A DNA stretch of 64,000 nt. Origin: Pseudomonas libanensis (GTDB lineage Bacteria > Pseudomonadota > Gammaproteobacteria > Pseudomonadales > Pseudomonadaceae). The stretch lies in contig NZ_JYLH01000007.1 in the NCBI RefSeq assembly GCF_001439685.1, positions 186,001-250,000 of the forward strand, given 5' to 3'. Below are positions 42,457-51,200 of the stretch, in pieces. Position numbers and translations under genes: made by a program. The notes beneath the pieces were generated by a model, which was not told the origin of the DNA, did not search any database, and saw nothing but the letters and a program-made list of their open reading frames with translations. The first letter of the stretch is position 1; each line of letters begins with the position of its first letter.

Positions 42457-42471
42457 CATACAAAATGTATG
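42457..42471. promoter_or_regulatory. palindromic operator candidate for the divergent TetR regulator
   Basis: A 15-base perfect palindrome (cataca-aaa-tgtatg) lies between the oxidoreductase and tetR genes. Related half-sites (catac, gtatt) follow within 30 bases, so two overlapping sites are possible. Confidence 0.6.
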
Positions 42472-42534
42472 CGATTAATGTATTAACATACGCTCTGCAT
42501 GTCAATGCATTCATGATTTAGTAAGGAGAGCCTG

Positions 42535-43122
42535 ATGGCGCGACAAAAACGTGCAGATATGATTGCATCAACGCGCAGCAAATTGATCGCGGCAGGCCGC
42601 AAAGCCTTTGCAGAGAAGGGCTACGCCGAAACTGCCATGGAGGATCTGACAGCGGATGCCGAACTGACACGCGGCGCGCTCTATCACCACTTCGGTGGCA
42701 AGAAAGGCCTGCTGGAAGCCGTGATTGCCCAGATAGACGAAGAATCCTCGGCGCGCCTACGTGCAGTCGTGGAAACAGCAGATACGCCGTGGGAGGGTTT
42801 CGTTGAGGAGTGCGTCGAGTGGATCAAGCTTGCACTTGAACCGGAAATTCAACGTATCGTGCTGCTGGATGGCCCTGCGGTTCTTGGCGATCCGGCGCGG
42901 GCCGCCAGCCAAAGCGCGTGCCTTGCCAGCACCATGCACAGCATTCAGGTGTTGATCGATCAGAACGTCGTCAAACCCGTGGATGCACAGGCGACTGCCT
43001 ACCTCGTCAACGGCGCAGCCTTGAATGCGTCTCTGTGGATCGCTAGTTCGGCTGATCCACACCTGGCATCGACGCAAGCAATCGCCAGCTTTCGTATTTT
43101 GCTATCGGGGCTGCTGCGATAG
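42535..43122 (+). CDS. TetR-family transcriptional repressor
   Basis: 195 residues. The N-terminal helix-turn-helix is standard (LIAAGRKAFAEKGYAETAMEDLTADAELTRGALYHHFGGKKGLLEAV), and the C-terminal part is the ligand-binding helical domain. GGAGAG precedes the ATG. Divergent from the MDR oxidoreductase, with a palindrome in the 135-base spacer. It probably represses both promoters until an electrophile-type ligand binds, which is inference. Confidence 0.9.
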   Translation: MARQKRADMIASTRSKLIAAGRKAFAEKGYAETAMEDLTADAELTRGALYHHFGGKKGLLEAVIAQIDEESSARLRAVVETADTPWEGFVEECVEWIKLALEPEIQRIVLLDGPAVLGDPARAASQSACLASTMHSIQVLIDQNVVKPVDAQATAYLVNGAALNASLWIASSADPHLASTQAIASFRILLSGLLR

Positions 43123-43186
43123 GGGAGTAAGCTTGCTCTCCTTGGAGCCTGACAGCCGACCGCTATCTAACTGATACTCTACGATC

Positions 43187-43284
43187 CAAATGTGGGAGGG
43201 GGCTTGCCCGCGAAGACGTCAGCCCAGCAAACATTGATGTTGGCTGACCCGCCGCTATCGAGAGCAAGCCCCCTCCCACATTTG
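43187..43284. repeat. inverted REP pair with 21-base perfect arms
   Basis: The 21 bases at 43187-43207 (core tgtgggagggggcttgc) return as an exact reverse complement at 43264-43284. Nested inside are gtcagcc/ggctgac and aacat/atgtt, so the 98-base unit can fold as one long hairpin. Confidence 0.9.
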
Positions 43285-43358
43285 AATCGCGGCGCATTGG
43301 TTGGATACTGACACCTGTCCGCCTGCAAAAATGGGCCTTGTGGAATGGAAGTCATCTC

Positions 43359-43799
43359 ATGTTCGAACGTAACAAACTGGTTCCGGAGTTAATGGTTACC
43401 AACCTGCAGAGCAGCTTGGCGTTTTGGGTTTCCTGCCTGGGGTTCAAAGTAGCTTATCAACGCCCGGAAGATGGGTTTGCATACCTTGATTTGAATGGGG
43501 CTCAAGTAATGCTTGAGCAGATTGATTCGCACGCGGGTCAATGGCTGACGGCGCCGTTGAGCAGGCCGTTTGGAAGAGGCATGAACCTACAGATTGATAT
43601 TGAAGCTGTCGCCCCCGTCATCCAAAAACTTGATCAGGCTGGTGTTTCACTCTATCGAGAATGCAAAGACACCTGGTATCGGGCTGAAAATGTAGAAGTA
43701 GGCCAGCGAGAATTCATCGTCCAGGATGCCGACGGTTATCTCGTAAGGTTGGTAGAGCGGTTGGCCGAGCGTCCGCTCTCGGTCGAAAATGGTCGTTAG
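43359..43799 (+). CDS. bleomycin-resistance-like VOC protein
   Basis: 146 residues: KLVPELMVTNLQSSLAFWVSCLGFKVAYQRPEDGFAYLDLNGAQVML and the C-terminal FIVQDADGYLVRLVERL are typical of BLMA-type drug-binding dimers of the VOC fold. ATG at 43359 has GGAAG about nine bases upstream; a TTG seven codons earlier is less likely. Such chromosomal members often have no proven resistance role. Confidence 0.82.
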   Translation: MFERNKLVPELMVTNLQSSLAFWVSCLGFKVAYQRPEDGFAYLDLNGAQVMLEQIDSHAGQWLTAPLSRPFGRGMNLQIDIEAVAPVIQKLDQAGVSLYRECKDTWYRAENVEVGQREFIVQDADGYLVRLVERLAERPLSVENGR

Positions 43800-44030
43800 T
43801 AAGCGGCAGCTATCGGCCAAAAGCGGACGACCAACTCGGTTCTGGTTTCGCCCAGCTTGCCTCCTCCGCAAGTGCAAGCTGGCTCACTTCTCTGCCTCTT
43901 GGATACGCCTGGTATGTCAAGTCGGCTAAAGGCCACGCCCCCGATGCGCATTGATTCGGCTCACGTTTAGGTTTGAACTATCCGCAATGTCCGGATAGCC
44001 ACCTATCGCTGGAATTCTGAATACGCTAAG
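43800..44030. other. intergenic stretch with recurrent element and a small hairpin
   Basis: Contains the reverse copy of the ggcagctatcggccaaaagcgg element (43805-43830) and a seven-base inverted repeat ctatccg/cggatag at 43978-43998, downstream of the lipoprotein gene on the minus strand. No gene is supported. Confidence 0.5.
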
Positions 44031-44579
44031 CTAAAAGGCATCCAATGCTCTACACAGCCCTGCCTTCTCAACAGGCTCGCTTTCAGGTTTTCCAGCTGGG
44101 TTTAAGCGCTGCAACGCGACCAGGCACTGGCCACCGTCCAGCAGGATCAGTTCGTAATCTTGCCCGGCCTTGGGGGTGAAGTGAAAGCTCTGCCTGCAGC
44201 TATAGGAATTGCCGCCAGAAACATAGCCCTCACTCTGGAAGTTCATGGCAAAAGGCTTGTTCGCCGGCACCTTCAGTTCGCTTCGCGCCGAGCCTTGCGC
44301 CTCCACCCGGCGGTTGCTCTCGGGCATGCCCAGGCTGCGGCCATTATTCTGACCCGCAAAGCCGGATTCGGATACGGCCATCACCCCGGCGCCAGGCACA
44401 CGCCAGTCGATGCAGTCACGGCCCGGCACACCGCGCGCCACGCCATTGGTGATCACGCGCAAGCGTGCGGTATCCCCTGCTGTGGGTTCAACATAGGGCG
44501 TGTTGTAAGCACGGATATTGGAAATATTGCCGCAGCCACTCACGGCCACGGCCAGGCCGGCTATCAGAAACGCTCTCAT
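44031..44579 (-). CDS. lipoprotein, third after the TpsA gene
   Basis: 182 residues with a lipoprotein signal (MRAFLIAGLAVAVSGCG, lipobox VSGC). The mature region has several Cys residues (RDCIDW, SYSCRQS, GQCLVAL, GLCRAL) fitting disulfides, hence a periplasmic globular domain. It lies 19 bases after the preceding lipoprotein gene. The Asp is absent after the lipobox Cys (Gly instead), so outer-membrane sorting is expected. I recognise no named domain. Position after a possible toxic TpsA tail makes it an immunity candidate. Confidence 0.75.
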   Translation of the reverse strand: MRAFLIAGLAVAVSGCGNISNIRAYNTPYVEPTAGDTARLRVITNGVARGVPGRDCIDWRVPGAGVMAVSESGFAGQNNGRSLGMPESNRRVEAQGSARSELKVPANKPFAMNFQSEGYVSGGNSYSCRQSFHFTPKAGQDYELILLDGGQCLVALQRLNPAGKPESEPVEKAGLCRALDAF

Positions 44580-44598
44580 GGAAGTCCTTTTTTGAGGC

Positions 44599-44853
44599 TT
44601 AACGGCAGTGATAAGGACTTTCGCTGCTCAGTTCCTCGCCGGTCCGGGCATCGCGAATGATGACCGTCGCCCCCGGCGCATTGAGGCAGAACGCATTGCG
44701 TATGGGGTAAATGTTATGGCCCTCGGCGGTGAACGTGCCGAGCTTGGTTAACGGGGCGCCGGAGGCGTCCTGAGCCGTCACGGTGTACTCACCCGACATG
44801 GTCAGACAGCCGCTCAGTAACAGCAGCAAGGTGGCGCAGATTGCATATTTCAC
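44599..44853 (-). CDS. small lipoprotein, second after the TpsA gene
   Basis: 84 residues from GTG at 44853 (MKYAICATLLLLLSGCLTMSGEY), lipobox LSGC, with a short beta-rich mature domain of about 65 residues (YTVTAQDASGAPLTKLGTFTAEG) and two later Cys (FCLNAP, YHCR). The GTG start places the lipoprotein signal at the N-terminus with GGGA about 12 bases upstream; a longer frame from 44919 would add 22 non-signal residues. Same operon as its neighbours, function unknown. Confidence 0.72.
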   Translation of the reverse strand: MKYAICATLLLLLSGCLTMSGEYTVTAQDASGAPLTKLGTFTAEGHNIYPIRNAFCLNAPGATVIIRDARTGEELSSESPYHCR

Positions 44854-44915
44854 AGGTGATGTCCCTATCGTGTTGAGTGACGAACCCTCAAAAAGAGGGC
44901 GGTTTTTTTGTGGTT

Positions 44916-45230
44916 TCATTGCGCCGACTCACAGGCCTTCAACGGTTCTTGGGTGCGCAACGCACAGACGTCAAAACCATCACGCCGGGTGTAGCCCGAG
45001 CGCTTCATACACACAAAGCGCTGCGCCCGCTCCTGGAAGCTGGCATTGGGATCGATGCCGGAGCCATTCTTCTCACCGCAAGCCAACATGGAGGCCAAGA
45101 CATCCTTGCTGCTCGCGCCGGGTTTCTCCCATAAGTCCGCATCAGCCGCCGGGGGCTGAAAGGGCTCGCTGAAACAGGCGGTGACGAGGGTAGCAAGCAG
45201 CAGCGCCAATGCCATAGGTTTAAGCCACAT
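44916..45230 (-). CDS. small cysteine-rich lipoprotein directly after the TpsA gene
   Basis: 104 residues, signal MWLKPMALALLLATLVTACF with lipobox VTAC, then a mature domain with four further Cys (LACGEKNG, FVCMKRSG, DVCALRTQ, KACES) suited to two disulfides. AGGAG lies before the ATG at 45230. The gene begins 11 bases after the stop of the 2744-residue TpsA on the same strand, the standard place for a cognate immunity gene. A periplasmic lipoprotein would suit a toxin that attacks phospholipids. No characterised homologue is claimed. Confidence 0.75.
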   Translation of the reverse strand: MWLKPMALALLLATLVTACFSEPFQPPAADADLWEKPGASSKDVLASMLACGEKNGSGIDPNASFQERAQRFVCMKRSGYTRRDGFDVCALRTQEPLKACESAQ

Positions 45231-45241
45231 GATCAATCTCC

Positions 45242-48200
45242 TTATTTTCTTGGGCTGACAGGCACCAGCACCGGCTTGCCTTGCGGCCAATATCTTGCGC
45301 AGGCTTGCGCACCACTGCCATAACAGCTGTGCATGGTCGTATCACCGGTGAAGACATTGCCCAACTCCTTGAGCAAGCTGCTGCCCTCAGGTATTACGCC
45401 GCCAGTACCCGGGTTATTGCCCATGAAGAACCACCTGCCCACCGGGTCGTTGTTATGAACTTCGTATTTAAGAACCATCTTCGCCTGTTCGACTGGGTCG
45501 GTGACGGCCGAACGGTTTTGCAAAAAGGCCAACTGTTCATCGGCGGTGTAAACATTGAACGCTCCACCGAAGTTATACACCGTAGTCTTGCTGAGTAACC
45601 CGGCAGCATCAGGCATGTTGTAAATGGATTGTCGGGAGTTGCCACCGGTCATAGTGCCGCGACTGTGTTCAGTCAGGTGCAAGCCAGTGGCGCCATAGTC
45701 GAGCTGCAGCTGGCGCGAGGCCGCGGTGTAGTTGGTCAAGCCGAAAAAGTCGTTATCCATCGCCTTCTGATACCCGGCAATCAACAGCTCCGACAGGGTA
45801 TTGCCCGCCTTGGGAAACCACATGAAATACTGTGGCCCGGTCGCACCAGGGTCGCGATGCTGAGCCGCGTATTTAGCCGCGGCTTTGTCGTCGTTGAAAA
45901 TGCCATTGAGGGCTACGTTGATCACGTTGTTTTCATCCGCCTGCAGATGTTGCCTTTCTGCATCACCCACTACACGGAACAACGGCTTGTGGTCCGCGCC
46001 TTCCTTCACATTGCCCTGTTCATCCAGCTCCAGCGCCAACATCTGTGGCGGCGTTTTGAACATGGTGCGATACGCCTCATCGGTAAACTGCACCCCTTGG
46101 CGATAGGCCTCATTCTTGATCGACTGCTCCGCCTCGGCGGTACGCTGCAGTTTGTCCAGGTCCTGACGCTCGGCGCCAACATGGGAGTGGGCGGTGTCAC
46201 GGTTAAGGCTGGCCACGGTTTGACTGGCATCACGGCCGGTCAATTGCTGCTGGCGGTAGGCATCGGTAATGAGGATATTGCCGGCACTCACCGCGCTCAG
46301 CGTGTTGCCCTCGGAAGAGTCCGAAGCCTTCCCTGCATCCAGGTAGTTGCTGAACAAGGCCTTGCTGGCGCCGTACATGCCCTGGCCGACAAAGTCGCTG
46401 CTGAGGGTGAGCCCACTGCTGTCGGCGCTGGCCTTGGCGCTGTTGTGCAGGTCAGCGGTGGTCAATGAGCCGGTACTCAAGCTGTTCTTGCTATCGGCAA
46501 TCGCCTTGTCGTTGCTGGCGATCACGCCGCCCACCAAGTGGGTGTTGCCCTTGACCTGGATATCAAAACCACCGTCGCCGGCCCGAATGCCGCTCTGCTC
46601 AGTGACACTTTCAAAGTTGGATTTCTGAATGCCTTTGTTCTGACTCAACGTGAAGCTCGATGAGCCGATGCAGAATGGCGGCACGCAAATACTCACGCCC
46701 ACGCCCAGGCTAGTCTGTTTGGCCTTGTAGGTACTGGTGTCCTGCAGGCTTTCGACACTGAAATCACCGCCCACATCGGCCGTGACTTGCTTGCCGCTCA
46801 CCACTGCGCCCTTGAGTCGGGTATCGCCACCGGAATCGAGCGAGACCTTATTACCGGCGTCCACATGGGTATTGCTCCAGACCACATCATCGCCATCGGC
46901 CTTGCCGCGGTTTTGGGACGCCCCTGCGTTAAAACTGATGCCAGTGGTTTGGCCGCCGATGGCAATGCCAATCCCAAGGCTGGCGTTGCTGCCCTTTTCG
47001 GTCGTGCGCTGTAGCACCGTGTTTTGCGCGGCCAGCAAGGCAATAGCGCCGTCGGCCTTGAGGTTAACGTCATGGCCGGCGGTGATCTGGCTGCCTTGTA
47101 CGGTCAGGTTACTGTTCTTGCCGGCGCCGGCCGCGGTAATGTTGACATCACCACCGGCCAACACCGACGAGCTGGCGGCCGAATTGGAGGTCTGCTCGGT
47201 TTTACTTTCCTTCTTGCTGGTGCCGGCCGAAATGCTGATATTGATGCCGCCGGCCATGGACCGGTCCTTGTCATACTGGATATAGCCGTTGCCCGCCCCC
47301 ATCAGGGTGTTGACCAGCGCCAGTGTTTTGAGCCGGCCATCATCGGTGCGGTCGGACGCGGTTTTCATGCGCTGGGCGGTCTGCACGGCTTCGATCACCG
47401 GGTTGGTTACGGTAATCGTGAGGCCGCCTTGCTTGAACTTGGTCTCCTGGGTGATGTGTTGCTGGTCACGGGCCTCAAGGATATCGACCAACCGCGCGGC
47501 AATGTTCACATCGCCCTTGGGCGCCGTCACTTGGCTGCCGACCTGGCGGTAGGCATTGCCGGCCAGGATACTCACGTTGCCATCGGTGGTGCCGATGGTG
47601 CTGGCCGCCGCCGTTTCCCTGTCGGTACGGTTTTTGTCGCTGCGCTGCTGGCTGCCGATGGTCACCGCGATGGCGCCACCGCTGAACAGCCCGCTTTGCT
47701 TGACCTCCTTGAAGTGCTGTTCGCTGAGCTGGTCGGTGGCGGCCACCACATTCACATCGTGCCCGGCCACTAGGGTGGTGCCACTGGTGGAGACCACGTT
47801 ACTGCCGTGCACATTCAAGTCATTGTCGGCCTTGACCCACGCGGTCTCGCCACTGAGGGTGGTGGCCTGGGCGCGGGTTTCACTCACGGTGTCGCGGGTT
47901 GTAGTGGTCTTGCTGGAGAACAAGCTGTTACTGCCGGTGACCTTATGGGCCTCGTCGACAAAGTTGTAGCTCTGGCTGGTGCTTAAATTGACGTCGCGGC
48001 CTGTCGAAACGGTGACCCCGCCCTGCTCGCTGACGACCTTGGCGCCTCGGGCATTGAGGTCATTGTCGGCGATCAGGCGTACCTCGCCCTCACCCTGGAT
48101 AACACTGCCGACATCGGTGCGGCTCGCGTCCTTGCGCCAGTTGCTGGCGTTCCATTGCACGCTTTGTTCACGGCTCTGGGTCACCGTGCCCAGGTTGATA

Positions 48201-51200
48201 TCGTGGCCAGCAACCACCGTGGTCTTGCCGTCCTTGCCGGAACTGACGATCTGCGCCGCACTCAGGTTGATATCGCGCGCCGCGTTCACCACCAGTTCAC
48301 CCTTGGCATCGGAGACAAACAACCCGGCAACCCGCGAAATACCCGTGGCGGTGCCCTGGGCACTTTCGGTGTTGCGCGTGGTGGACACCATGTTGATATC
48401 GCGACCGGCAACCGTATTCAAGCGCGTGGAGGCATCGATCAACCCGCCGAGGTTGTTCAAGTCGGTGCGGGCTTTTACCTCCACCTCGCTACCGGTCAGG
48501 CGCCCGCCCAGGTTCTGCAGGTTGTCGGCGGAAATCGCCAGCACGCTGCGCCCGGCGATCGTACCGCGGTTAACCAGGTCGCCTTGTAGCTTGAGGTCGA
48601 CCACGTTGCCCGCCATTAGTGCACCGGAACCATCCAGGTCGCCGTCGCGCACCCGCACATACACCTGCGGCACCAACGCCTGCGTCACGCTGCCGTCGGC
48701 AAGGGTCACGTCCTTCTTCACCAGCCAGACGATGTCGCTGGTCAACTGGGCCATTTGCTCAGGGCTGAGCGCCACACCCGGCACCAGCTTCCACTTGCCG
48801 GCGTAGGTCAGCGCACTGTCGAGCAACGCGCGGTACTGGGTCTCATCATTGGCGTAGCCGTCGAGGAAGCGTCTGCCGGTGAGTTGGGCGATCTGTTCGC
48901 GGATCAGTTTTTGCTCATAGAAACCATCGCCCAGCCGCATAAGGGTCAGGCCCGGATCCAGTTGCAGCCGATCCAGCATATAGTTGGAAGACAACCAGGA
49001 ACGATAACTGGTGAAACGCGGGTCGCTCTCCACCAGATAGTTCGGGTTGGCCTGGGGATTGAGGTGGAACAGGCTGTTGTCCGGCACCTGCACATTAAGC
49101 CCGCCGGTACGGATTGACTCACCTACGCCTCCCGCCGCCGTCGCTTGCAGCGCCGCCACTTCCAGCACCGGGCCAGGCGCTCGGCCCTTGCCCACATTGA
49201 CCTTGGCCGCACTGGCACCGCCGGCAGCCTGATCGACGCTACTGGTCAGGCGAGTGCCGAGTTGCAGGCCGCTGCCGGTATGGGCGGTGTTTTGCAGGTA
49301 CTGGGTTGGCCGCAGGAAAATATCCGTGACGCTGGCGGCCGGGTTGTAGGCGGCTGTCGAACGGCCCTGACGGTCACGGCCCTTGCGATGGATGCGATAC
49401 AAATGGCTGAACGTGCCACTGTCCGTCACCGTCTGCTGCCCGGTGACTTCGGTGTTGTTGAGCTGTCCGATAGTGCCCACCAACGTGCCGCCGGCGATGA
49501 TCCGGCTCTTGTCGTTCAACACCGAATTGGCGGTCAGCAGCATTGAGCCGCCGGAAAGGATTTCACCCGGGTCCGAGGTGAGTATCTGGGTCTGGGTAGT
49601 GGTACGAGTGTAGTCGTAGCGGTTGTAGTTATCGGCCACGCCCTCGGGGCTGACCAAGTGGCTGACTTCGTCGTTGTAGAGTGAGATCTGATCCGGGCGA
49701 TAGCGATTGGCAGAGCCGGTGTGCTGGAACTCCTGGACGCCTTCGCGGCTGACCTCAACCACTTGGGTGCTGAAGTGTTCGTTGGTATTGCGCAACTCGG
49801 CACTGTTAAGGCTCAGCCCGCCGAGTGCTTCGATACTTGCGCTGGCGTTATGCACCAGCCCGGCCTGGCCGGTGGCCTGGCCCTGGGCATCCAGCGCGCC
49901 GCCGATCAACAAGTCACCGGCACTGAAAAGCATGGCGTGCTCACGGTTGACCAGCGTCCCGACGCCAATGTCCAGGCGTTCGCGCGCGGCGATCACGGCC
50001 GCTCGGGCATCTTCCACATCATTGGTCAGTTGCCCCGCCGCAATGGATACGTGATCACCATAAATACGGCCGCTGCCAAGGTTGTTGAGCACCTGGGTAT
50101 TGATTCGGGTGATCTGGGCATCGATCAAGCCACGGTTATTCAGGGTATCCCCCACATCGAGGGTCAATTGCGCGGCACTGATCTCACCGTTGGCGCGGTT
50201 TTCAACCCCACCGCTCGATACCCGCAATTGCTTGCCGGCCTGAACCCCACCCTGGTTGTCAAGCGTGCCTTGCAGGGTCACCTCTAGATTACCGTTGGCT
50301 TGCAGTTTGCCGGTATTGACCAACCCCGAAGCCAGGTTGAGGCTGATGTCGCCCAGGCTAAACACGCGGCCATCGCCACTGAGGCTGGCGCTGGTCAGGC
50401 CGAGCCGTTCTCCGGCGATCAATGTACCGGCACTGTTGAGCAGCGCTTGGTCTGCGTTGATCGACACTTGCTTGCTCGACGAGATCAGGCCCGCACTGTT
50501 GTCCAACTGCCCGGTACTGTTGACGCTCAGCAACTGGTCGGCACGAATGGCACCCGAGCGGTTAAGCAACTGCGCCAGGTTCAGGGCTAACGACTGCCCC
50601 TCTACGCCCTGGTTGCTCCCTTGGGTCTGCTGGTTATCCAACTGTCCTGCATCGACCGTCAAGGTGCCCCCGGCACGCAGCAGGCCGCCGACGTTATCGA
50701 GGTGACCGCTGCCGATGTCCAGCCGCGCGTTCCCCAGGCTCTGCAGCTGGCCGCCGCGATTGCTCAGGCCGCCAGCGGTTAGCAGCAGGCTCTTTTCACT
50801 GCTGAGTACACCGGCGTCGAGGTTATCGACCTGCGCGGCATGGATCGCCACGTCGCCTTTACTGCCGATAAAGCCGGCGTTGTTGTTCAGGTTGCCGGAG
50901 CGCAGCGTGATACCGGCCTGCCCGAGGATGCCATTGGCGCTGCCCGAGTCAGTATTGGTCAACGTTTGCCCATGGGTGTCGAGTGTGATCGCACCGCTAC
51001 CCTGGATAAGCCCGGCCTGGTTCTTGAGCTCACCACTGCGCAGGTCCACGGTGCCGCTGCCGATAATGGCGCCGCGCTGGTTTGACAGGCCTTGCCCGGC
51101 ACTGTCGAGCAACAAGGCCGCGCCACTGATCAACCCATCGTCGTTATTCAGGCCCAGGCTGGTAATTGTCACGCCTTGCCGGGCCTGCACCACACCGCCG

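Noticed and set aside
45242..45988. VENN-delimited nuclease toxin domain at the TpsA C-terminus
   Set aside because: No VENN motif occurs; the only similar string is ADENNVINV, and the domain looks hydrolase-like instead.
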